In this document: positions 13,423-21,891 of the stretch, piece after piece
Layout of the letters: every line of letters begins with the position of its first letter
How positions within the stretch are numbered: the stretch's first letter is position 1
Source: Oscillospiraceae bacterium
GTDB taxonomy: Bacteria; Bacillota; Clostridia; Oscillospirales; SIG627
Direction: 5' to 3'
Length of the DNA: 38,460 bases
Assembly (NCBI GenBank): GCA_015064635.1
Contig: SVRV01000025.1
Location: 1-38,460 of the forward strand
The notes under the pieces: model-generated
The model's database searches: none
The model's input: the letters and a program-made list of their open reading frames with translations, nothing else
What the model was told of the DNA's origin: nothing
Program-made: the position numbers and the translations under genes

Positions 13423-14703
13423 ATGAAGGTAAACCGTATTTTATACAGACCTATGAGGGATGACGGTGTTGCAGAAAACATTTCAAGAAGGTATGCGGAG
13501 CGTGAAGGGTTGACTTTGATTGAAAATCTTAGCTTTCAGTCAACCTCTGACTTTATCGACTATTCAAAACGACGCATCAGCTATGATAACGGAAAGACCT
13601 GGGGTGATTGGGAAGAGGTGAAGAAGAAAGCCGATCCTGATTCACGTCAAGGAGAGCATCAGCGCAACTATCTTGATGGTCCCGTGGTGTATAATCCCGT
13701 TTGGAATCATACAGTTTCATTCCGTGCATTGCAGATATGGGTCGGAGGACGTGAGAAATGTATGAAGAAATATGTGGCGGGTGATTCCTCGGACTACACA
13801 TTTCACTCGTACATTACGGTGACCGACGACAACGGTGGAGGGTATACTGAACTCATACGATACCAGTCGGGTGACGAATTTGACCCCGATGATTGGGTAA
13901 AGCCATCCTTTGTTTATCGCAACCATTGCTTTGCACACAGTAACGCACTCGTCGATGAAAACGGTGATATTCTGTTTGCTACGGAAGTTCGCATGGAAAA
14001 TCTCTGTGAGCTTGGAGGTATGGACGTCAATAAGATATTTCCGTCTATGCCCACCTTCCCAAACGGTATCCTGGTCATGAGAGGCAAATGGAACGGTGAG
14101 CGTTATGAATTAACTCCATGTCAGCCTATTGTCATATCAGACCGCCTTTCATCCCGTGGATTGAATGAGCCTACCATGGCACGACTCTCAAGCGGCAGAA
14201 TTCTCCTTATTATGCGCGGTTCAAACGCAACGATGAGCTGGCGTGACAGTATGCGCTTAGAACCGGGATTCCCGAGCTTCAAGTGGTATGCCTATTCTGA
14301 CGATAACGGAGAAACCTTCTCCGAGATTATGCCCTGGCACTTTGATGACGGGGAGGCGATCTACTCCTCCGCCTCGTGTTCAAGTATTATCAAGGATGAA
14401 CGCACAGGAAAGCATTATTGGATTGGCAATATTACAGGTTATAAAGTAAGCGGCAACTTCCCGCGTTTCCCACTCAATATTGTGGAAATAGATGAGCAGT
14501 ACGGCACCGCAAAAAAAGAAACGCTGACGGTGATCGATACCCGTCGTGAGGGCGAACCCGAAACCGTTCAGTTATCCAATTTTGATCTTATTCAGAATAG
14601 AGAAACCGGTTGCTTTGAGGTCGTGTTAAGTAAGTATGGACAGACCACAGGGAATGTTTGGAACAGCGAGGTTTGGATGTACGAAATTGACCCCGAGCTA
14701 TAA
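13423..14703 (+). CDS. BNR-repeat, sialidase-like propeller glycosidase
   Basis: 426 aa with AGGGGAGG before the ATG. Two Asp-box (BNR) motifs are visible: SYDNGKTWGDW (about residues 48-58) and YSDDNGETFSEI (about 290-301). Other blades read DGPVVYNPVWNHTVSFRALQ, LNEPTMARLSSGRILLIMRG and GEAIYSSASCSSIIKDE. This is the sialidase/neuraminidase-like propeller fold. There is no signal peptide, so it would act inside the cell or on imported oligosaccharides. A complete catalytic Arg triad cannot be confirmed by eye, so activity on sialic acid is not claimed. Single-gene unit with its own promoter. Confidence 0.72.
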   Translation: MKVNRILYRPMRDDGVAENISRRYAEREGLTLIENLSFQSTSDFIDYSKRRISYDNGKTWGDWEEVKKKADPDSRQGEHQRNYLDGPVVYNPVWNHTVSFRALQIWVGGREKCMKKYVAGDSSDYTFHSYITVTDDNGGGYTELIRYQSGDEFDPDDWVKPSFVYRNHCFAHSNALVDENGDILFATEVRMENLCELGGMDVNKIFPSMPTFPNGILVMRGKWNGERYELTPCQPIVISDRLSSRGLNEPTMARLSSGRILLIMRGSNATMSWRDSMRLEPGFPSFKWYAYSDDNGETFSEIMPWHFDDGEAIYSSASCSSIIKDERTGKHYWIGNITGYKVSGNFPRFPLNIVEIDEQYGTAKKETLTVIDTRREGEPETVQLSNFDLIQNRETGCFEVVLSKYGQTTGNVWNSEVWMYEIDPEL

Positions 14704-14783
14704 AGGAAATCAAATCAATTTCCTATATTCCCGAAAAGGGCAAAGAGGATATTTTGGTTGAATATTCTTTTCCTGAAATGTAA
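14703..14783 (+). pseudogene. Possible 3' remnant of another gene
   Basis: Overlapping the preceding stop by one base, a frame of 26 codons (KEIKSISYIPEKGKEDILVE, ending YSFPEM-stop) reads like the end of a beta-sandwich protein, without its own start. It ends 7 nt before a strong terminator, as expected for a genuine gene end. The family is not recognised. Confidence 0.3.
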
Positions 14784-14790
14784 GTTAAAA

Positions 14791-14823
14791 CAGGCAAGTA
14801 TACTTTTTTGGTATACTTGCCTG
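14791..14823. terminator. Bidirectional terminator (13-bp perfect stem)
   Basis: CAGGCAAGTATAC (14791-14803) pairs perfectly with GTATACTTGCCTG (14811-14823). It lies between the convergent sialidase-like and lyase-like genes and is unrelated to the GACACATCAT family. On the minus strand it is followed by TTTTAACTT. Confidence 0.8.
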
Positions 14824-14863
14824 CTTTGTGCTTACCTATCTTTTTTTATCAATCTTCTTATAG

Positions 14864-16543
14864 TTATGCTCTTTCTATTTCGATTTTTATTTTAACAGTG
14901 TTTTTTCCTTGAATTGCAAAAAGGCGATAGTGTCCGTTTCTGTTAGCACTCGTAATACCGACATCGGTTATTTTACCGCATTCCGCAGTGTATCGGCATA
15001 CCCATCCGTTGTAGAATATTTCAAGCTTATTATCGCTCGAGATAATATTTGTTTCCGACTCACCATCGTATGTAAATGCGGGAAGGGAATAGCCTACGTC
15101 TCCGTATCCGTTTACTGCTATTTTAACACCGTTTTGTCCGACAGAATAATCTGCTACCGTTTTTTGTCCGCTTTGCCAAATGCTCTTTATTGTAGCATAT
15201 GCATTATGGCAGTCGCAGTGACATTCGGTTACATAATGCCGTACACCTTCGATTGATGCATATTGCCAATGACCATCACATTGAACCGCAGGGGAGAGTG
15301 ACAGTGCGAAAGGCTTTATATCAAGTGTTATATCGGGGGTGGATGGGCAGGGGCATGACATACATATTGCGGAAGGGGAGTCTGCACGGTGTATTCTGCC
15401 AAGTCCCGATGCATCGTAATGGGGATCTCCGTCAAGGTCATATTCAATGCCGTATCCACCGCATTTTAAAAACACCTTTTCAAAATGAGCAGTAGTCATA
15501 AATGCAGTCGGTGCAAGGTCGGGTTCACATTTTGCCTCAAGCAGGTCATCGCATACGGTGTATGCACCGTAAAGGAAGGATGCTGTTGTTATCATATACT
15601 TGTCAAAATATGCGTAATTCTCACATCCATACAAGGTCTCGGTAGGGAAGCGGTTTTTAATGTGCCTGATGGGTTTCTTATTTAACCATTCCTCCGTTAC
15701 CGCGATAGCTCGTGCTGTGGCATTTTTGAATTCCACGGCAAGCTCGATATTTCCTTCTTTTATATATCTTTTTGCTTCATATTCTCCGATTAGCGCTAAC
15801 CAAGGCTCGTTGTGCAAAAACTGATTACTTCTTCCGCCAAAAGGTATTTCGCCGTTGACGGATTGCATTTTAAGCGTAAGGAGTCCGGCTTTTCTTAAAA
15901 TATTGTCTATTACCTTGTAATATTTTCCTCGATAACCCTTATTCAGCAACAGACAAAAAAGACCTCTCGGAACTAAATCGTAAACAAAGGGCTGTCTGTT
16001 TATGTGGAATGAGTTGTCCATGTACATTCCATTGTCATCAAACCATTTCAGCTGTGATGCAATTTGCGTTTCGATCAGCTCTTCGTTCTCGCAAAGGCAC
16101 ATATTATGTCTGTAATATTCGCTGACACCTGTAAACAAAGCCCAATTTCGCACAGGAGATTCCGGGGAATCTGCTATTACATTGTAGCATTCCTCGGGGA
16201 CTATGGCAGAAAGCTCTCTTTTCCATTTGTCAATATATGTTGTGGGTATTTTATCTGTTCTCTCAAGCTCCTCTATACAGCTGATAATTTCCCTGACCGA
16301 AAAATCATTTGCAGCCTTTACTGTGGGGATCGTTGCACAGCAAAAGTCCATCATCTCGAGAAAAATGGGAGTCAAGTCTGTTCTGCGTCCGTGGGCTATG
16401 AGGATACCTATATTTGCGGTAAGCCTTGGAAATCCGTGCTCGGTCAATCCGTTGACCTTTACATTTTCAAAGTAAGACAGTATATGCTCGTTGGTGTAAG
16501 CCGACAGAGTCAGCTCCATTAATTCAATGTATTTTTCTTTCAT
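14864..16543 (-). CDS. Putative alpha/alpha-toroid glycan-active enzyme (lyase/heparinase II-like)
   Basis: 559 aa. Residues ~1-370 are almost wholly helical with repeated aromatic-rich turns (SPVRNWALFTGVSEYYRHN, FGGRSNQFLHNEPWLALIGE, GCENYAYFDKYMITTASFLY), as in alpha/alpha-toroid polysaccharide lyases and unsaturated glycuronyl hydrolases. The rest is beta-rich (EGVRHYVTECHCDCHNAY, LFAIQGKNTVKIKIEIER), as in the C-terminal sandwich of heparinase II-type lyases. No signal peptide. Ribosome binding site is weak. I cannot place it in a CAZy family with confidence. It has its own consensus promoter on the minus strand and sits alone, divergent from the secreted SLH protein. Confidence 0.5.
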   Translation of the reverse strand: MKEKYIELMELTLSAYTNEHILSYFENVKVNGLTEHGFPRLTANIGILIAHGRRTDLTPIFLEMMDFCCATIPTVKAANDFSVREIISCIEELERTDKIPTTYIDKWKRELSAIVPEECYNVIADSPESPVRNWALFTGVSEYYRHNMCLCENEELIETQIASQLKWFDDNGMYMDNSFHINRQPFVYDLVPRGLFCLLLNKGYRGKYYKVIDNILRKAGLLTLKMQSVNGEIPFGGRSNQFLHNEPWLALIGEYEAKRYIKEGNIELAVEFKNATARAIAVTEEWLNKKPIRHIKNRFPTETLYGCENYAYFDKYMITTASFLYGAYTVCDDLLEAKCEPDLAPTAFMTTAHFEKVFLKCGGYGIEYDLDGDPHYDASGLGRIHRADSPSAICMSCPCPSTPDITLDIKPFALSLSPAVQCDGHWQYASIEGVRHYVTECHCDCHNAYATIKSIWQSGQKTVADYSVGQNGVKIAVNGYGDVGYSLPAFTYDGESETNIISSDNKLEIFYNGWVCRYTAECGKITDVGITSANRNGHYRLFAIQGKNTVKIKIEIERA

Positions 16544-16582
16544 ATTTTATAAATTTCACCAACCTCGTCATTTGTTACGATT

Positions 16583-16611
16583 ATTATATATTATCTCTTT
16601 TGGTATGTCAA
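16583..16611 (-). promoter_or_regulatory. Promoter of the lyase-like gene
   Basis: On the minus strand TTGACA (16611-16606), 17 bp, TATAAT (16588-16583): both boxes match consensus, 40 bp before the start codon. Confidence 0.8.
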
Positions 16612-16717
16612 GGTATATACTGCATCTTTTAAACGAGGCAATAAACAAATAAGTATATAGGAATTTTGAGACTTTTTTGAGCTTTCAAAAACTTTGCAAA
16701 ACTTCAAAAATAAAATT

Positions 16718-16762
16718 CAGACACACTTTTGCTTTTTTGCCTTAGATGTGTCTGGTTTTTTT
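16718..16762 (+). terminator. GACACATCAT-family hairpin 5, variant, between divergent genes
   Basis: CAGACACA (16718-16725) pairs with TGTGTCTG (16747-16754); the inner part differs from the other copies (CACTTTT instead of CATCATT). T-run 16756-16762. It lies between two divergent promoters, where no known transcript ends. It is followed by AGGAGAGGTTTTA, the same block that follows hairpin 4. Confidence 0.75.
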
Positions 16763-16805
16763 GTTAAGATAGGAGAGGTTTTAGTATAAAAATCTAAAAA
16801 AATAA

Positions 16806-16834
16806 TTGCATTTGCTAAATAGTTCATGTATAAT
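16806..16834 (+). promoter_or_regulatory. Promoter of the secreted SLH protein gene
   Basis: TTGCAT (16806-16811), 17 bp, TATAAT (16829-16834), 32 bp before ATG 16867. Confidence 0.7.
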
Positions 16835-16866
16835 TAAAGTACAAATGTAACGAAAAGAGGATGATC

Positions 16867-19551
16867 ATGAAAATTCGAGTTTTAAGTATGCTGTTGTGTA
16901 TATGTATGCTTGCGGGGATGATAAGCGTTACCACGAATGCTGCAACCGCCGTGACCAAGTTTACTATTACAATGGACAAGCCGTCAATTGGCGGTATGCC
17001 TGCGGACACAGCTTCCGTACCCGAGACCGAAAGTACCTATGTAAAAGATGTTTCGTGGAAGGGCAAATTTGACAGTCGTGGCAGATTTGTCAAAGGACAA
17101 GCATATATTGTCAGCATAACCGTCGGCATCAAGGACGGACAGGACAAATATATTCAAAAATCCGGCAGTAGTGCAACTATCAACGGAGAGAAGGCAACCG
17201 TCAGCAGTGTATCTGCAGATAAGAAAGAGGCTGTAATTACAAAAATGTACAGTGTCCTCAGTGTTGACGGTGCGGCAATTCTGGAAAAGTTAGACGTAGA
17301 TGTAAATTTAATTTCCATCACCGTTCCGTCCCCTGTGGCAGGTCAGCTTCCCTCGAAGACAGCAACTCTTCAAGATAATGCAAAGACCGTTGTCAGCAAT
17401 ATTGAATGGAGGGGCAGACTGAGCCACGACGGTACCTTTATCGCAGGTACGGAATATACCGCCATATTCAAGGTGGTTATAAAGAGCGAACATAAGGATG
17501 TGTCCTATACCCTTACCGACCAGTCGAAGATAACCGTCAACGGCGAGCAGTCAAAGGTAAGAAAGGAAAACAACCGCGAGGCATATGTTACCCATACCTT
17601 CAAAACTCCCATTCCCGAGGGTCAGATAGATATGAGCTACGTGCTCACCAAGGAGCAGGCGGACCATTATTTCGTTGACAATCATAATGATGAGGTCATC
17701 TTCAATCAGGAATTTGTGGACTATCTGAGTGAAAATTTTGCCTTTAAAAACGAAACGGCTCCGGTTGACATCTTTTTGTCGTCCTACTACAACAGGGCGG
17801 ACCCCGAGTATCAGTTAGGCTACGTAAAGAGAATATTGATCGATTATGATATCGGAGACGGCGGCGGCTTCGCTGAGTGGTGCCATGAAATGGAGGAGGT
17901 ATGGATCGCCCCCGACGTAGCATTTGGTATGGTAGACGAGTCGGGTAAATACCTTGCTCGTGACGGTGTGTTCCTGTCCGCACTTGATGGGAGAGTACGA
18001 AAAAGCTATTACGGAAGCGGAGGAGCCAACGTCGGAACATTTAAGGTCTTTGTGTCAAAGGACGTTTGTCCCGACGGCTGGTATTCTATTCATACGAAGG
18101 CTGATAAGGAAATAGATACCGACGAGGTAAGAAACTATTCAGGCGTCACCTTCCAGCTGTATCTTTACGAGGGAGACGTGTACGAGGCATTCAAGAAGGG
18201 TGAATCGGCCGCAGAGCTGTGGTGTCCCGGTCATAAGTTTATCAACCCTATAATAACTCCCGACCGTGTGGCAGAGTATAGGGACTGTCAGCACCCCACC
18301 ACCTATTACTATTCCTGCAAATTCTGTAATACCTGCGAGTATAACCCCAAGCACACCTTTAAGGAAGCCGATCACTATGACGTTTACAGTATCGAGAAGA
18401 TGGAGCATGTATACGGCGACAGAGTTCTTTCCGATAAGAACTTTGCAGGTATCAATTCCAAGGGCGAAAAGGTATACTTCAAGCAGTGTATTTACTGCGG
18501 AATAAACCCCAAGGACGACTTCTTCTCCTACTCCGAGGAGGATTTCAAAAAGGAATTTGCCGAGTATTACGGAAAGCCCGGCTATGAGTACGTAACTTAT
18601 GAATGGCACATGGAGCGTCTTAAGAAGAGTTGGGACAGCTATTTCGATAAAATGGTTATGGTCGCAACCACCGAGGCGGCGGCACCCGACGGCTTCGCTG
18701 TGTATTCTGATAGAGAGACCACCGCTAAATTGAGTAGCTGGGCAACCGATGAGGTACGCTGGGCAACTCAGCTTCAGCTTACCGATAAGGCGCTTCTCGG
18801 CAGTGACTACACCAAGGGCTGTACCCGTGAGCAGTTCGTTTCAGTTGCGGTCAAAATGGTAGAAAGAATGCTTGGAAAAGAGCTTGAAGCAGCTTCTGCA
18901 GGCACCTTCACCGACACAGACAGTATATACGTAAGAAAGGCTGTCAAGGCGGGTATCACCAACGGTACAAGCCCCACTACCTTCTCACCCAAGGATACAC
19001 TGACACGTGCACAGATGGCGACCTTCCTCTACCGTGCACTTCAGTACGTCCGCAACAATTCCGACGTTAGATACACCGTCTACGATTCGGCATTGGCAAA
19101 TTACACAGACAGTAAGCAGATTCCCGATTGGGCAGTGAAATCAATGGAATTTATGAATGCTTTGGGACTTATAAAGGGTACATCGGATACCACCATCGCC
19201 CCCAATAACACCTGCACCATTGAGCAGGCGCTTATCGTGGCGTATAGAAGTCTTGATGCAGACGATATAGGCTGGTATCAATCACTGAACGAATTCCACA
19301 ACAATCCCGGAGGATACCTGGGAGGCACGACAAACAAGTTCTTCTCTGTAGGCATCGGAGGCACAGCGGCATACACCAGCTACACCAACGCAGACCGCTA
19401 TTGGTCCAATAAACCCCACACTCCTGCAAACCTTCTGGACGGCAAGGACGTGTGGAGAGAAAGCAACGCTCTCCCCGTAATCGAACCCTTCACAGGCATC
19501 CAGAGTGCAGTTCCCCTTGAGGATTTTATGCCAATCAAGGATGTCGATTGA
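16867..19551 (+). CDS. Secreted S-layer-homology (SLH) surface protein with CxxC clusters
   Basis: 894 aa from ATG 16867; an upstream ATG at 16861 directly abuts the AGAGG ribosome binding site. A signal peptide (MKIRVLSMLLCICMLAGMIS, cleavage after TNA) targets it to the surface. Residues ~30-250 hold two copies of a beta domain (SWKGKFDSRGRFVKGQAYIV and EWRGRLSHDGTFIAGTEYTA), a type common in Firmicute surface proteins. A cysteine-rich patch (about 473-544: CQHP, CKFCNTC, CIYCG) could bind metal. Three SLH motifs follow (about 625-672, 678-730, 744-800), including FTDTDSIYVRKAVKAGITNG and FSPKDTLTRAQMATFLYRAL, which anchor to secondary cell-wall polymer. A ~90-residue tail follows the last motif. 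No enzyme domain was recognised; the role may be glycan binding. It appears more GC-rich than the left part of the window. Confidence 0.75.
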   Translation: MKIRVLSMLLCICMLAGMISVTTNAATAVTKFTITMDKPSIGGMPADTASVPETESTYVKDVSWKGKFDSRGRFVKGQAYIVSITVGIKDGQDKYIQKSGSSATINGEKATVSSVSADKKEAVITKMYSVLSVDGAAILEKLDVDVNLISITVPSPVAGQLPSKTATLQDNAKTVVSNIEWRGRLSHDGTFIAGTEYTAIFKVVIKSEHKDVSYTLTDQSKITVNGEQSKVRKENNREAYVTHTFKTPIPEGQIDMSYVLTKEQADHYFVDNHNDEVIFNQEFVDYLSENFAFKNETAPVDIFLSSYYNRADPEYQLGYVKRILIDYDIGDGGGFAEWCHEMEEVWIAPDVAFGMVDESGKYLARDGVFLSALDGRVRKSYYGSGGANVGTFKVFVSKDVCPDGWYSIHTKADKEIDTDEVRNYSGVTFQLYLYEGDVYEAFKKGESAAELWCPGHKFINPIITPDRVAEYRDCQHPTTYYYSCKFCNTCEYNPKHTFKEADHYDVYSIEKMEHVYGDRVLSDKNFAGINSKGEKVYFKQCIYCGINPKDDFFSYSEEDFKKEFAEYYGKPGYEYVTYEWHMERLKKSWDSYFDKMVMVATTEAAAPDGFAVYSDRETTAKLSSWATDEVRWATQLQLTDKALLGSDYTKGCTREQFVSVAVKMVERMLGKELEAASAGTFTDTDSIYVRKAVKAGITNGTSPTTFSPKDTLTRAQMATFLYRALQYVRNNSDVRYTVYDSALANYTDSKQIPDWAVKSMEFMNALGLIKGTSDTTIAPNNTCTIEQALIVAYRSLDADDIGWYQSLNEFHNNPGGYLGGTTNKFFSVGIGGTAAYTSYTNADRYWSNKPHTPANLLDGKDVWRESNALPVIEPFTGIQSAVPLEDFMPIKDVD

Positions 19552-19581
19552 GTAAATTTAAAATACCGCATAATATGAAAA

Positions 19582-19630
19582 TCAGACACATCACTCGTGA
19601 ATTTCGGGAATGATGTGTCTGATGTTTTTT
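19582..19630. terminator. GACACATCAT-family hairpin 6 (convergent)
   Basis: TCAGACACATCA (19582-19593) pairs perfectly with TGATGTGTCTGA (19611-19622). Compared with hairpin 1, the pair G-C has become A-T on both arms, a compensatory change. T-run 19625-19630. Confidence 0.88.
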
Positions 19631-19638
19631 GCAGTACG

Positions 19639-21708
19639 TTAATTAAGGTCGTTTTTGATAGCTTCCTTGAATTCGCCAAGGTCAACAGCTATCATCTTTT
19701 CCACTTGGGCAATCTTCCAGAGAAGATGCTCCTCATCGGCGAGATACTCCATGGAGGGTTCCCAGCCAAGCCTTGAGTTCATCCTGACAAGAGGAATAGC
19801 TGATTTTGTGTTTTCTATTTCCGCAAGGGCTATTTCTTCCATTCTGTCAAGATGTTTTTTCATTGTCGCGGGATCTTCCTCGGCGTAAAACTTTACCTTT
19901 TCGGTGCTGAAAAGCTTTACGTTGATAGTTGTTACAAGACAGCATCTGATGTACTTTCCAAGGTCGAGGAGCTCTTCAAGATTATCGTTTTTGTTTTCTA
20001 TCTCTTCAAGTATACCGATTCCTTCCTCCATAAGCTCCTTCATCTTGATGAATGAGGAGGTCTCGTGAGGAATACGTATCTGAGGCATACTGAGGTCTGT
20101 GTGCCCAGTTCTTCCATATCCTATATAGTCAACGACGATGACGCTCTTTCTTGAGCCGAAATGTGCGTGAGGTGCACAGGGAGGAACCTGCTCGCCCCAC
20201 AAGCAGAGAGGATAGCCCGGACCTATTCTGAGTCCGCCGTACTGGTCAGCACCCGTGGCTATCATATAGGTTATGGCTTCACTCCACACCTTCAAAGCAC
20301 TGTCAACTGCCCCTAAGTTTTCTTGTCCGTACTCTGCCGCGAGGATATCTTTCAGATAGTCTTTTTGGTTTGTTGAGTCCGTGAAGCAATACTTTGCATA
20401 TTGGCTTATGAATGACGGATAAAAACCAAAGTGATGCGACTCCATAATTCCGCAAAGCCCATATTCGTCATGACACTTTTTCATATTGTCGTAACGCTTT
20501 TTCCACTGGTACGGGAAAGGCTCATAGGGGATAGTACCGAAGTCCCAGGTGAGACCGCCTGTATTTACCATGGAGTAAAGGCGAATACCGTTTTCTTTTG
20601 CCGCCTTTGCTTCCGAAAGGAAGTATTTGCCGGGACCCGGTATGCACAGCGTATAGTCCGCTGTCCTTTCAATAACTCCGTCCTTTTTATAAACCTCATC
20701 AAGCTCAAAGGTTGCAAGAAGTGAAATATCCTTTGGTAAATTGCGAATGAGCTCTACTCGGTTTTCCTCGGGTGCCCATCCCCAGTTATAGCTCCAGAGA
20801 ACAATGTCGGCATCTTCCTTGTGACGTCTGATTACCTTCTTAATGCATTCAAGCCATTGAGGATAGTCTGTGCAAGGCCAGGAGGAGGATTTAAGATCGC
20901 TGTTCTTCTGATTGACCATAGGGTCACGGCTGGGGAAACCAACCGACTCACCTACGAGAGTAACACCCTTGAGACCGGGACATTTTTCAAAAAGTCTTCC
21001 GTATGTGGACTCGTAGTATTCCTCAGCACCCTCGTCGAGAGGATGGAATTTACTCTTCATATAGCTGTATGCATATACGTCAATACCGTATTTTGCGGCA
21101 CGGACAATAAGCTCATTGAAATCAAGAAATCCGCAGGTTGTGGTGTTTACATCCTTGGTGAAAACGAGAATTGCATCCATTCCGCTGTGGGCGATGTCTC
21201 TCAGATGACAGTCGGGGAATTGGTCAATGCCAAAGCCCGAATGTATCATACGGGGTGAATACATTGCCTTGTTTTCGATTACTTCTTTTTTGATAAACGG
21301 AGCTGACCTCAGTGTCATCATATCCTCGAGGTAATAGAACGCCTGAGCAATACCACGCTCGTCAAAGGCATCTATTTTTATGCCCTTGTCAAACGAAAGC
21401 TTGTATCCCATATATCCCTTTGCATTTGTCAGCTTATTGGGTGCAATATCAACCGAAATACTTTCTCCCGCCACACTTCCTTTTGTGTCTATCAGTACCG
21501 AAACTCCCATGGATATGAGAAGGTAATCCTGCAAATCCTTTGCGGCGGTAAGTACGACCTCGGTCATTGTCCTTGAAATGTCAATGACAAAACCGTCCTT
21601 TATTTCAATTTCGTCAAAGCTCGGCACGAGTTTTTTGTCACGAATGTCCTCACGGTGAATCTTTAGCATTTTATGTCTGAATTCGTAGTTCTTTTCGGGC
21701 TTTCTCAT
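19639..21708 (-). CDS. GH20-like family glycoside hydrolase (cytosolic)
   Basis: 689 aa with GGAGGT before the ATG. Residues ~30-150 form the alpha/beta N-terminal domain seen before GH20/GH67/GH84 barrels (LTAAKDLQDYLLISMG, then DERGIAQAFYYLEDMMTLR). From ~155 a TIM barrel begins (YSPRMIHSGFGIDQFPDCH, MDAILVFTKDVNT, GIDVYAYSYMKSKFHP, LKGVTLVGESVGFPSRDP, DIVLWSYNWGW). The typical GH20 Asp-Glu catalytic pair is not obvious, so the true family may be a relative acting on N-acetylated or uronic-acid glycans. No signal peptide. It has its own consensus promoter and lies next to the GH3 pair, consistent with hexosamine-containing glycan breakdown. Confidence 0.55.
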   Translation of the reverse strand: MRKPEKNYEFRHKMLKIHREDIRDKKLVPSFDEIEIKDGFVIDISRTMTEVVLTAAKDLQDYLLISMGVSVLIDTKGSVAGESISVDIAPNKLTNAKGYMGYKLSFDKGIKIDAFDERGIAQAFYYLEDMMTLRSAPFIKKEVIENKAMYSPRMIHSGFGIDQFPDCHLRDIAHSGMDAILVFTKDVNTTTCGFLDFNELIVRAAKYGIDVYAYSYMKSKFHPLDEGAEEYYESTYGRLFEKCPGLKGVTLVGESVGFPSRDPMVNQKNSDLKSSSWPCTDYPQWLECIKKVIRRHKEDADIVLWSYNWGWAPEENRVELIRNLPKDISLLATFELDEVYKKDGVIERTADYTLCIPGPGKYFLSEAKAAKENGIRLYSMVNTGGLTWDFGTIPYEPFPYQWKKRYDNMKKCHDEYGLCGIMESHHFGFYPSFISQYAKYCFTDSTNQKDYLKDILAAEYGQENLGAVDSALKVWSEAITYMIATGADQYGGLRIGPGYPLCLWGEQVPPCAPHAHFGSRKSVIVVDYIGYGRTGHTDLSMPQIRIPHETSSFIKMKELMEEGIGILEEIENKNDNLEELLDLGKYIRCCLVTTINVKLFSTEKVKFYAEEDPATMKKHLDRMEEIALAEIENTKSAIPLVRMNSRLGWEPSMEYLADEEHLLWKIAQVEKMIAVDLGEFKEAIKNDLN

Positions 21709-21733
21709 AATTGTACCTCCAAGATTTTTTTAA

Positions 21734-21785
21734 AGTATACTACTTGAAAAAATATTTGTCAATAACTTTACTTGTCAATAACTTT
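21734..21785 (-). promoter_or_regulatory. Promoter of the GH20-like gene with tandem 14-bp repeat
   Basis: Minus strand: TTGACA (21762-21757), 17 bp, TATACT (21739-21734). The surrounding TTGTCAATAACTTT occurs twice in tandem (21756-21769 and 21772-21785, 16-bp period), which duplicates the -35 hexamer. Confidence 0.75.
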
Positions 21786-21813
21786 TGATATTTTGAAAAA
21801 TCAATAAAAACTA

Positions 21814-21842
21814 TTGACATTTATAGAAAATGGAGATATTAT
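21814..21842 (+). promoter_or_regulatory. Promoter of the first GH3 gene
   Basis: TTGACA (21814-21819), 17 bp, TATTAT (21837-21842), 49 bp before ATG 21892. Confidence 0.75.
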
Positions 21843-21891
21843 AGACTCACATAAAGAATGAATAAATTTTAATAAAGTCAGGAGAAAAAGG

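Noticed and set aside
13423-14703. Assignment as a true exo-alpha-sialidase
   Set aside because: Asp-boxes are visible, but the arginine triad and the Tyr/Glu catalytic pair of GH33 cannot be confirmed by eye, so only the propeller family is called.
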